Shown: positions 1 to 5,946 of the stretch, one piece after another
Layout: each line of letters begins with the position of its first letter
Position numbering within the stretch: position 1 is the first letter of the stretch
From: an uncultured Bacilli bacterium
Lineage (GTDB): Bacteria; Bacillota_I; Bacilli_A; RF39; UBA660
Direction of reading: 5' to 3'
Assembly: GCA_934090775.1 (NCBI GenBank)
Contig: CAKOKF010000037.1
Span: forward strand, 1-10,713
DNA: 10,713 bases
Made by a program: the position numbers and the translations under genes
The notes under the pieces: generated by a model
Database searches by the model: none
Seen by the model: only the letters and a program-made list of their open reading frames with translations
What the model was told of the DNA's origin: nothing

Positions 1-377
1 TTTGGTGGCACAATGCCCATTGGTAAAACATAAATATTTTCATATCTTGTTTTTTTAATATATTTTTTATAATTTTTTTCAACATCATCTAAAAGTAAAT
101 TTGATAATCCTTGTTCATTATCAATATTGAATATTTTATGTTGTCTACCACGACGAAGATCGCAATCAACAATTAATACTTTAACACCAGCTTGAGCAAA
201 GGCAACAGCTAGATTTGCACTGATGAATGATTTTCCTTCACCACTCGTAGAACTAGTCATTAAGATTGATTTTACAGGCTCATCAACTGAAGAAAACAAA
301 AGATTAGTACGAATTGTTTTAATAGCTTCAGCTACACCACTTTTGGGATTATTAGCCACTATAAGTTCGTTATTCAT
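1..377 (-). CDS. cpsD: CpsD/CapB-family bacterial tyrosine kinase (partial, 3' end outside window)
   Basis: This is the cytoplasmic BY-kinase that pairs with the membrane protein CpsC to regulate capsule or exopolysaccharide polymerisation and export by cycles of tyrosine autophosphorylation. The first 125 residues are visible. Residues 41-51 read TSSTSGEGKSF, a Walker A loop of the CapB type with Ser where Pro is usual. Residues 67-80 (VLIVDCDLRRGRQH) are the Walker A' motif. The RTNLLFSS segment at 23-30 is typical of the N-terminal part of the family. Walker B and the C-terminal tyrosine cluster would lie off the left edge. The start ATG (375-377) overlaps the TGA of cpsC in an ATGA, as expected for two-protein CpsC/CpsD systems and unlike the fused Wzc type. 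The family call is firm; the kinase's role in this cell is inferred from the pairing. Confidence 0.94.
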   Translation of the reverse strand, partial: MNNELIVANNPKSGVAEAIKTIRTNLLFSSVDEPVKSILMTSSTSGEGKSFISANLAVAFAQAGVKVLIVDCDLRRGRQHKIFNIDNEQGLSNLLLDDVEKNYKKYIKKTRYENIYVLPMGIVPP

Positions 378-1072
378 TTTCTTCTTCCTTTCTTTTCTTT
401 TGGCATGTGTTTAATAGGAACAATACCTAAGGTTGGTAAGCCAATCTTACTTTCAATCTCTTCAGTGCTCTTAATTGTTGTATCAAAGTAGAACATAATA
501 AAGATAGCAGCACTAGCAAGAACGATACCTACTAATAAAGCTAAAACTGTTGTTTTTAATAAACTAATATTATAAGGTGAATTAGCTTTTTCAGCATAAT
601 CGACAATAGCAACGTTTTTAATGCTATAGTATTTAGCAACATCATTACTAAAGACACGAGCTATTTCGTTAGCAATATCTTTAGCACTATCCGCATTTTC
701 ACTATTGACTGAAATACGAATGATTTCGGTATCATCTTCAGTTGTAACATTTACTTGTTTTTTTAGTTGTTCGGCAGTTGTGCTTAATTCTAGGTTATTT
801 ATTACTTGATTTAGTATGCTGTGTGATTTCATTATTACTCGATAATTTGAAACTAGATTTTTATTTAATGTAATATCACTTGAAGTTATTTGTTGATTAG
901 TCTTTTCATTATTGGTAGTCAAAACCATAGTTGTGTAGGAGTTATACATTGGGGTTTTGAAAAATAATGTATATGATGCTCCAGCTACTACAAAGACTAA
1001 GCCAGTGATAGCAATAATAAACCACTTACTCACAAAATAATCAAATAATTCTTTTAAATTTATCTCTTCCAT
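374..1072 (-). CDS. cpsC: CpsC/Wzz-like polysaccharide chain-length regulator
   Basis: This 232-residue membrane protein is the CpsC/CapA-type partner of a BY-kinase and controls polysaccharide chain length or export. A short cytoplasmic N-terminus (MEEINLKELFDYFVSK) matches the Wzz entry motif. TM1 is about residues 17-38, an extracytoplasmic helical domain spans about 40-168, TM2 is about 172-196, and the cytoplasmic tail ends in a basic stretch (KEKKGRRK) likely to activate the kinase. The tail phrase GLPTLGIVPI is common where Wzz and kinase domains meet. The ATG at 1070-1072 was chosen because AGAGGG lies about 5 nt upstream. A longer reading from a TTG at 1093 would put that ribosome site inside the gene. 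It overlaps cpsD by 4 nt (ATGA), and a 41-residue membrane microprotein precedes it. Length is normal for the kinase-separate form. Confidence 0.94.
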   Translation of the reverse strand: MEEINLKELFDYFVSKWFIIAITGLVFVVAGASYTLFFKTPMYNSYTTMVLTTNNEKTNQQITSSDITLNKNLVSNYRVIMKSHSILNQVINNLELSTTAEQLKKQVNVTTEDDTEIIRISVNSENADSAKDIANEIARVFSNDVAKYYSIKNVAIVDYAEKANSPYNISLLKTTVLALLVGIVLASAAIFIMFYFDTTIKSTEEIESKIGLPTLGIVPIKHMPKEKKGRRK

Positions 1073-1124
1073 ATATTCCCTCTTAACTCCCAATATTATA
1101 TAATAACTTACAATTTATGGCAAG

Positions 1125-1208
1125 AAAAAACACAACTTTTTTAAGATTAAATTATTTACTTTTAGAAAATCTAAAATTTAATTTTTCTTATATTTAGTTG
1201 TGTTTTTT
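1125..1208 (-). repeat. 13-bp inverted repeat spanning the microprotein 3' end
   Basis: AAAAAACACAACT (1125-1137) and AGTTGTGTTTTTT (1196-1208) are perfect inverted copies separated by 58 nt. The first arm to be transcribed encodes Lys-Asn-Thr-Thr near the end of the 41-residue gene; the other lies in the gap before cpsC and ends in six T, like an intrinsic terminator. A 7-bp hairpin (TTTTAGA/TCTAAAA, 1160-1176) sits in the loop. It could attenuate transcription into cpsC or stabilise the transcript. The long loop and low GC make termination uncertain. Confidence 0.4.
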
Positions 1209-1303
1209 AACATTTTATTTTCTAATTCTTGGGCTTCGGCACTTACTCTTAACATACACCATAGTACGAAAATGATAAGACCAATTAATATTATTAATAA
1301 CAT
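1178..1303 (-). CDS. 41-residue single-pass membrane microprotein
   Basis: This small gene lies between the VanZ gene and cpsC. It starts with ATG at 1301-1303, preceded by AAGGAG at a spacing of about 5 nt, and ends with TAA at 1178-1180. The product begins MLLIILIGLIIFVLWCMLRV: residues 2-18 are uniformly hydrophobic and would span the membrane once. They are followed by a short charged tail (SAEAQELENK, then a Lys-rich C-terminus). An extended -10 promoter sits just upstream, so this would be the first gene of the cpsC-cpsD transcript. I do not recognise a family. The strong ribosome site, the promoter and the clean amphipathic design support a real gene, but 41 codons in AT-rich DNA could arise by chance. 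A role in regulating the CpsC/CpsD complex is only a guess from position. Confidence 0.7.
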   Translation of the reverse strand: MLLIILIGLIIFVLWCMLRVSAEAQELENKMLKNTTKYKKN

Positions 1304-1307
1304 ATAC

Positions 1308-1329
1308 TCTCCTTAAAGTTATTATAACA
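1308..1329 (-). promoter_or_regulatory. Extended -10 promoter and Shine-Dalgarno for the microprotein-cpsC-cpsD transcript
   Basis: On the minus strand TGTTATAAT (1321-1329) is a perfect -10 hexamer with the TG of an extended -10 element. No good -35 is visible at 16-18 bp, which extended -10 promoters tolerate. The AAGGAG ribosome site is at 1309-1314. Transcription would begin at about 1314, giving a leader of only about 11 nt. It lies just after the VanZ stop, so it separates the polysaccharide-control genes from the sortase unit. Confidence 0.55.
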
Positions 1330-1352
1330 AACCCAACTATTTTTATAACTAA

Positions 1353-2633
1353 TTATCGTTCGTCAAAATTCGACATTTTTCGACATTTTTTATAATAAAT
1401 ATTAGCTAAGATGATGCCAAATAAGGAACCAGCTCCATCAATGAAGGTATCCATTATTTTAGCAGTACGTCCTGGAATAAAGATTTGATGAACTTCATCG
1501 CTAACAGCATATAAGTAGCAAATAAGCAAACTAAATATAATAGTTTTTTTACTTATTTTAGTATAATCACTTAGAAGCTGGAAAACTAGTATACCAAGGA
1601 TTAAATATTCGGTAAAATGAGCAGTCTTTCTTACTAGAAAGGTACTATCTTCTACTTTCTTCTTTACTTCTTCTCTAGAAATATCTTTATTAGTTACATT
1701 AGTAGTAACATTTACAACCATACTGGTCACAACATCACTAGTTTTGGTAGATTTAGGACCATTTTGACTAGAAAAATTAAAGATTACAAACATCCAAAGA
1801 ATAACTAATATAGTATGAAATACTTTTTTATTTTTTCTTAAAGCTTTAAAAGTACCCGTTGTGGTAAAGACAATTATAAGTCCTAGAATAAAGGATATTA
1901 TACCGGTTATATTCATACAATTTAAAACACTACTGATAAATTCTTTTAAGACATTACTAATAGATGTGTTATAAAAGAAAATATTATTGATATCGATAGT
2001 ATATTTAATATAAAGAACTAAACCACATAGAATAACAAAGTTAGTAAATAACGATGCTATAATATTACGATCTTTGAAAAGATAGCGATTTATTAAATAA
2101 GTAATTATAGAAACAATTAAACTTATTCCTAAAATTATTTTAGTTAATTGATGAGCCTTATTAAATAAAGGGCGAACTTTTTCAAAAGTATTATTATAGG
2201 ATATTTCTTCTTCATAAATATTAACTAATTTTTTTGTTAGGATATTGACGGCATCTTTATTATCTACTCGAATATTATTCTCTTTTATGTAAGTATTAAT
2301 ATTGTTAGTTAAATTAGTTTGAAACCCTTCAGTATTAACACTTATCTTTTCATTAGCATAAAGATTATCGATAGAAGTAATTATATCTTTTTTTAATGAT
2401 TTAACACTTATAACATTATTTAAAACTTCTTCATTTAAACCAGACTGTTCTAAGTAGTATGATACTTCTTCTAAGGTATTATCATATAATTCTTGATAGT
2501 AATTATGATTATCTAGTAGATCTAGAACATAATCTTCATTAAAGACAGTTAAAATTAGAATAATACTAAGACTTAAGAGAAAGAAACTAATACTTTGAAT
2601 AAATTTCATTGTATAACTTAATATTGTTTTCAT
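1353..2633 (-). CDS. VanZ-domain membrane protein with long N-terminal extension
   Basis: The C-terminal half (about residues 270-412) is a VanZ-like domain with its polar signature spread over helices: FSSQNGPKS at 287-295, RKTAHFTEY at 335-343, SDEVHQIFIPGR at 378-389, and D395, D399, G400 and G402 in the last segment. VanZ in vancomycin clusters gives low-level teicoplanin resistance; most homologues are chromosomal membrane proteins of unknown activity. This protein is 426 residues, about twice the usual length. The extra N-terminal part has one TM (about 11-31), an extracytoplasmic helical region (about 36-158) and about three further TMs (about 163-182, 190-210, 242-260). The start is the ATG at 2631-2633, which overlaps the sortase stop by 4 nt (ATGA) with AAGGGAAGGA just upstream. 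Co-translation suggests an envelope function shared with the sortase. No van resistance genes are nearby. Confidence 0.92.
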   Translation of the reverse strand: MKTILSYTMKFIQSISFFLLSLSIILILTVFNEDYVLDLLDNHNYYQELYDNTLEEVSYYLEQSGLNEEVLNNVISVKSLKKDIITSIDNLYANEKISVNTEGFQTNLTNNINTYIKENNIRVDNKDAVNILTKKLVNIYEEEISYNNTFEKVRPLFNKAHQLTKIILGISLIVSIITYLINRYLFKDRNIIASLFTNFVILCGLVLYIKYTIDINNIFFYNTSISNVLKEFISSVLNCMNITGIISFILGLIIVFTTTGTFKALRKNKKVFHTILVILWMFVIFNFSSQNGPKSTKTSDVVTSMVVNVTTNVTNKDISREEVKKKVEDSTFLVRKTAHFTEYLILGILVFQLLSDYTKISKKTIIFSLLICYLYAVSDEVHQIFIPGRTAKIMDTFIDGAGSLFGIILANIYYKKCRKMSNFDER

Positions 2634-3283
2634 AATTCCTTCCCTTCTATCTTTTTAGCGTAAACAACATACCTTTGATAGCGGTAACCAACGCCATTAA
2701 TTGGATAGCAAGTATAAAATAGGACTCTTTCCCCATCTTCTTCTAAGAAAGTCTGAAATCTTTTATTTAAATCACTATCTCTTAAGATCTCATAATCATA
2801 AACTTCATAAGTATATTTGCCATAATAAGTATCGATATAAATTAAGGAACCTTTAGTAAGCTCGGTAATTAAGCCAAAATGACGCATATTGTTATGGGCA
2901 GCAATGATGATTGGCAAACCTTCACCTGGGAAGAAGGAACCAATATAACGACCGGCGCCTTTACGAATAATACTTAAGGAATCTCCGTTATAAAGATTAA
3001 TGGTTCTATCTACTTCAGGAATATTAATAGTACCAAAGGCTTCACCATAAGCTGGAATCGGACTTAGTCTTTTTGTTTCGGAATCAATTTTAATATTTGA
3101 TAGATCACTACTCGTATTATTATTTGTTTCTTTGACCGCTATTTTATTGAATAGATTAATATAGGTAGCAATTTTTTCATTTAATGTAAAATTAACAAGT
3201 AAGACTAAAAGGGAAGCAAAGAAAAAAGCGATTGCTAACTCTCTAACAATCACTTTCCCACTTTTTTTAAGTAAATTAAGCAT
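2630..3283 (-). CDS. Class D-like sortase (cysteine transpeptidase)
   Basis: Sortases cleave a sorting motif in secreted proteins and join them to the cell wall or to each other. This 217-residue protein has a short cytoplasmic N-terminus, one TM (about 16-33), a linker, and a catalytic beta-barrel (about 75-212). The triad is visible: His130 in IIAAHNN, Cys192 in LFYTCYPI and Arg204 in YRYQRYVVYA. The TCYP signature and N-terminal signal anchor fit class D better than A or B; this is by eye. I chose the ATG at 3281-3283, which overlaps the preceding gene by 8 nt. It lacks a Shine-Dalgarno and probably depends on translational coupling. A TTG at 3331 would extend it by 16 polar residues but also lacks a ribosome site. 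The upstream gene encodes the likely substrate; the downstream VanZ gene overlaps by 4 nt. Confidence 0.95.
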   Translation of the reverse strand: MLNLLKKSGKVIVRELAIAFFFASLLVLLVNFTLNEKIATYINLFNKIAVKETNNNTSSDLSNIKIDSETKRLSPIPAYGEAFGTINIPEVDRTINLYNGDSLSIIRKGAGRYIGSFFPGEGLPIIIAAHNNMRHFGLITELTKGSLIYIDTYYGKYTYEVYDYEILRDSDLNKRFQTFLEEDGERVLFYTCYPINGVGYRYQRYVVYAKKIEGKEL

Positions 3284-3812
3284 TTTGTTTTTTTGCTTTA
3301 ACAGCGATAGTTGCGATTCCGATAATAGCAACTACTGAAGCAATGGTAATAACTAAGTTTCCGTTAGTATATTTAACATCAGTTGTAACGTTTACTTTAT
3401 CATTATAGAATGCTTTAGTAGGTTCGTTTACATAACCAACGAATAATTTTCCATTATTAATGCTTACAGGAACTTTAGTATTAGCGCCAACATTATTTAC
3501 TAATGCTTTTAATTCATTTTTAGTACTAGTACTTAGTTTAGATAAATCAGTTACATTAGCTTTTTCGATAATTTCTACAGCTTTATCAATTTGAGTAGAA
3601 ATATAATCGCAATTTGATTCACTAACTTCGTTTTGTTCTAAATAACTTTTTACTGTATTGGCATTACCATTATTTAGCTTGTAAGTTACTCCGTTAATTG
3701 TGTAAGATTTTGTTAGTTTGTCTTTTAATTCATCCTTAGACATAGCATTTACGCTTACAGTTGTAAGTAGAACAGCTACAAATAAGAATAAGAACTTCTT
3801 CATATTTTTCAT
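3276..3812 (-). CDS. Small secreted protein with C-terminal membrane anchor, likely sortase partner
   Basis: The product (178 residues) has a signal peptide at about 1-23 with likely cleavage after VSVNA. An extracellular domain of about 125 residues follows, rich in Asn, Thr and Lys (including the phrase NVTDLSKLSTSTKNEL at 86-101). Then come one hydrophobic segment (about 153-171) and a basic tail (VKAKKQNA). This is the layout of a sortase substrate, and the sortase gene follows with an 8-nt overlap. However, there is no LPXTG or LPXTA. The nearest match just before the hydrophobic segment is VKYTN (146-150), which resembles an NPxTN-type motif without its proline. The start was placed at the ATG at 3810-3812, 9 nt after an AGAGG site; an in-frame ATG at 3818 is possible. 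I do not recognise the extracellular domain. It heads the sortase-VanZ unit. Confidence 0.88.
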   Translation of the reverse strand: MKNMKKFLFLFVAVLLTTVSVNAMSKDELKDKLTKSYTINGVTYKLNNGNANTVKSYLEQNEVSESNCDYISTQIDKAVEIIEKANVTDLSKLSTSTKNELKALVNNVGANTKVPVSINNGKLFVGYVNEPTKAFYNDKVNVTTDVKYTNGNLVITIASVVAIIGIATIAVKAKKQNA

Positions 3813-3893
3813 CTTCATCTTCCTCTCTTCTTTTCTCATTTTACTATTAAGTTTTTTATTTTGCAAGATTTATCGGCATTTTTTAGTCATTTT

Positions 3894-3937
3894 TTGACAA
3901 TATTGACAATAAGTTTATATCTTGTAAATTTATTATA
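3894..3937 (-). promoter_or_regulatory. Candidate promoter and tandem 9-bp operator upstream of the sortase unit
   Basis: A perfect -10 hexamer TATAAT (minus strand, 3932-3937) lies in the gap after the UDG-like gene; the -35 region is poor. About 14-31 nt beyond the predicted start point, TATTGTCAA occurs twice head to tail (3894-3911). A tandem repeat there could be a repressor site or an RNA feature. The leader to the secreted-protein gene would be about 110 nt. No terminator is visible for the preceding gene, so read-through is possible. Confidence 0.4.
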
Positions 3938-3978
3938 CACATTAAGAAAATTTATATACTTAATTTATTTTTTGCTAG

Positions 3979-4518
3979 TTATAATTTCTTAGTTTTTATT
4001 TTAACTCTTTTTTCGCATATATTTGTCACTTTAGTTATATATTCATCTATATATTTTCTTTTATAGACATATATGTAAGATGGATGTTCTATATAAATTA
4101 ACTTAATTTTATCAAGATTATTTTTAGTAAAATATTTATCAATAAAGTTATAAGCTTCTTTTCCTAATATCAATATTATTTGAGGATGTAATATATTAAT
4201 TTCTATTAGCAAATTATTAATACAAGCATTCATTTCACTGCTATTAGGATATCGTAATTTACCATTTTTATCCAATGGCAAACATTTAACTAAATTAGTT
4301 TTATAAAATTTAATACTTGGTAATTCATTTTCGATAAGTTCAATAATCTTTCCACTGTTTGTATCATTATCTAAGGGAATACTATTGTTAATATTTAAGA
4401 CTCTTTTGGCGGATAAACCTACCCACATGATATCGCATTCAGTAATTTTATCTAGCAAAGGCTTTTGATTTTGACAAAGACTACAATTATCACATTTTTT
4501 TACTACTTCTAAGATCAT
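3979..4518 (-). CDS. Uracil-DNA glycosylase-superfamily iron-sulfur protein, catalytic motif degenerate
   Basis: The 179-residue protein keeps the framework of family 4/5-type uracil-DNA glycosylases. It has a C-x2-C pair (Cys9, Cys12), then Cys79 in YKTNLVKCLP and Cys99, the pattern that holds a 4Fe-4S cluster. The spacing of the last two is 19 residues, against about 15 usually. It also has the PQIILILGKEA segment (112-122) and the HPS loop (His145). The catalytic entry motif, normally GEAPG followed by an acidic residue and PFxGxxG, reads instead VGLSAKR then PLDNDTNSG at 48-56. The acid/amide residues that activate water are not seen, so base excision is doubtful; binding modified bases or an altered reaction is possible. 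Its ATG (4516-4518) has AGGA about 12 nt upstream and lies inside the preceding radical SAM gene (29-nt overlap), so the two are made together. Confidence 0.86.
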   Translation of the reverse strand: MILEVVKKCDNCSLCQNQKPLLDKITECDIMWVGLSAKRVLNINNSIPLDNDTNSGKIIELIENELPSIKFYKTNLVKCLPLDKNGKLRYPNSSEMNACINNLLIEINILHPQIILILGKEAYNFIDKYFTKNNLDKIKLIYIEHPSYIYVYKRKYIDEYITKVTNICEKRVKIKTKKL

Positions 4519-5830
4519 TAGTACTACTTCCTAACTCGTTTGTCTTTACTACTAATTCTTCAATTAAATTTTCATCATAGCAACTGAAATTACCTGCAGT
4601 AAAGTTAAATTGACTTCTACCTTTCATATTATCTAAATTATCATTATGAACATAGCTTATTTTTTGATGTATTTTATTGTATAACTCCGTGCCATGGTAT
4701 GGTCTAAATTGAAAAGCACTAGCTCTAAACTTACCTTTGGTATTTTTAGAATATTCAACTAATTCTTTGATAACACTAAATGTTTCATAAGCATCTTCTT
4801 TAGTTTCATCTAGAAGACCATACATGACATAACCTTTGACATTAATTCCAGCCTCTAATACCTTTTTTATTTCATAGACGACGTCTTCAATACTGCCAGC
4901 TTTATGAATTGATTTTCTTATTTTATTACAGCCTGATTCGATTCCTATTTCTAATTCTTGACACCCGGAGGTATATAAATATGGAAGCAAATCTTCATTT
5001 CCTTTTAAGGATAAAGCATGCGACATAGCTCGCCAAGTAAAAGAAAATTGATGGAAGATTGCAATAGCATCAATAATACTTTGTCTATTTTTTAAAAATA
5101 AATCATCAAGAATTCTAATTGACTGGATATCTCTATCATAGTTTTCAATATATTTTAATTCAGCTACTATATTTTCTTTGCTTCGCACTCTAACGGAAAC
5201 ATCACTATTTAAAGAACGAGCACCACCGCAAAAGGCACAGTTATATAAGCACTCACGAGATGTTACTATAGCCTCTTCTAACTTGCCATAGGGATTTAAA
5301 CTTTTTCTTCCTTTAAAATATTCTCTATTTAAAGAAACTACATCTAAATCTTTGGGAAAATATTTAGAATTATTATTTACTAAATAAACATTTCTATTAT
5401 CTTTTTGTAATAGTGGTTGCTCACTAACTTTTCCTTCAATAATATCTTTTGTAATATACTCGCCTTCTCCAATGGTAACATTTATTTCATTGGGAGTATT
5501 AAATTTAATTATTTCTTGATATAAGAAACGTGTACTTTTTCCTCCTACTATAAATTTAGTTTTAGTAAGACACTTTTCTATCAAATTTTTTACTAATTCA
5601 AAATTAACTGAAAATACGTTAATGCCTACGGCGACTGGTTGTTCTTTTTCTATAATTCTTAATAATTCTTCAATAGTATAATTATTATATACACTATCTA
5701 CTATTTTAACATCATAGTCACTTTCTAAGGCAGTAGCAATATATCCTAAACCATAAGGTGGCAAATAATCTTCTTTATCGGATACTTTACGATCAAATAT
5801 TGGTGAATTAATTAATAATACTTTTTTCAT
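4490..5830 (-). CDS. Radical SAM protein with N-terminal cobalamin-binding-like domain
   Basis: Radical SAM enzymes cleave S-adenosylmethionine at a 4Fe-4S cluster to start radical chemistry. The 446-residue product has a Rossmann-like domain resembling B12-binding domains at about 1-135: MKKVLLINSP, then LPPYGLGYIATALE at 23-36 and VKIVDS at 41-46. The cobalamin-ligating DxHxxG motif is absent, as in many relatives that bind B12 base-off or not at all. The radical SAM barrel (about 185-400) has the cluster motif CLYNCAFCGG (Cys194, Cys198, Cys201), the SAM-contact region EIGIESG (294-300) and GYVMYGL at 333-339. No extra Cys-rich C-terminal cluster is obvious. The ATG at 5828-5830 was chosen because AAAGGAA lies about 8 nt upstream and the promoter predicts transcription from about 5850, which rules out an ATG at 5851. 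The substrate is unknown; the overlap with a UDG-like gene suggests a nucleic-acid role. Confidence 0.93.
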   Translation of the reverse strand: MKKVLLINSPIFDRKVSDKEDYLPPYGLGYIATALESDYDVKIVDSVYNNYTIEELLRIIEKEQPVAVGINVFSVNFELVKNLIEKCLTKTKFIVGGKSTRFLYQEIIKFNTPNEINVTIGEGEYITKDIIEGKVSEQPLLQKDNRNVYLVNNNSKYFPKDLDVVSLNREYFKGRKSLNPYGKLEEAIVTSRECLYNCAFCGGARSLNSDVSVRVRSKENIVAELKYIENYDRDIQSIRILDDLFLKNRQSIIDAIAIFHQFSFTWRAMSHALSLKGNEDLLPYLYTSGCQELEIGIESGCNKIRKSIHKAGSIEDVVYEIKKVLEAGINVKGYVMYGLLDETKEDAYETFSVIKELVEYSKNTKGKFRASAFQFRPYHGTELYNKIHQKISYVHNDNLDNMKGRSQFNFTAGNFSCYDENLIEELVVKTNELGSSTNDLRSSKKM

Positions 5831-5856
5831 ATGGATAGTTCCTTTCACCATTTTGT

Positions 5857-5885
5857 ATTATACATTAGTTAAGAATAATTGTCTA
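5857..5885 (-). promoter_or_regulatory. Near-consensus sigma-A-type promoter for the radical SAM/UDG-like pair
   Basis: On the minus strand, TAGACA (5880-5885, one mismatch from TTGACA) is followed by a 17-bp spacer and a perfect TATAAT (5857-5862). Transcription would begin near 5850, leaving a 20-nt leader to the ATG at 5830 with AAAGGAA inside it. This is the best promoter in the window. Upstream, TTTAAG-AG-CTTAAA (5896-5909) is an interrupted palindrome that could be a regulator site. Confidence 0.75.
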
Positions 5886-5918
5886 AGATTTTATATTTAA
5901 GAGCTTAAAAAAGCGTAT

Positions 5919-5942
5919 ATATAAAAGCAATATTTATTTGCT
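5919..5942 (-). terminator. Weak possible terminator after the Cys-cluster gene
   Basis: On the minus strand AGCAA, a 7-nt loop and TTGCT (5926-5942) form a 5-bp hairpin followed by TTTTAT, just after the stop at 5947. The stem is short, so the call is tentative. It would separate the upstream gene from the promoter of the radical SAM pair. Confidence 0.3.
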
Positions 5943-5946
5943 AATG

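Noticed and set aside
223..414. Forward-strand open frame opposite cpsD/cpsC
   Set aside because: It lies antisense to the CpsD Walker motifs and the cpsC end, has no ribosome site and no recognisable product.
1353..2633. Vancomycin/teicoplanin resistance cluster
   Set aside because: A VanZ domain alone is no evidence of resistance, and no vanA/H/X/S/R-like gene is present.
3284..3331. Upstream TTG start for the sortase
   Set aside because: No ribosome site precedes it, and the ATG at 3283 gives the usual short cytoplasmic tail before the membrane segment.
3813..3866. Longer N-terminus for the secreted protein
   Set aside because: It would place the AGAGG ribosome site inside the gene and add about 18 charged residues before the signal peptide.
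3894..3911. CtsR heat-shock operator
   Set aside because: CtsR boxes are RGTCAAA heptads with a 10-bp period; this repeat has a 9-bp period and lacks the heptad consensus.
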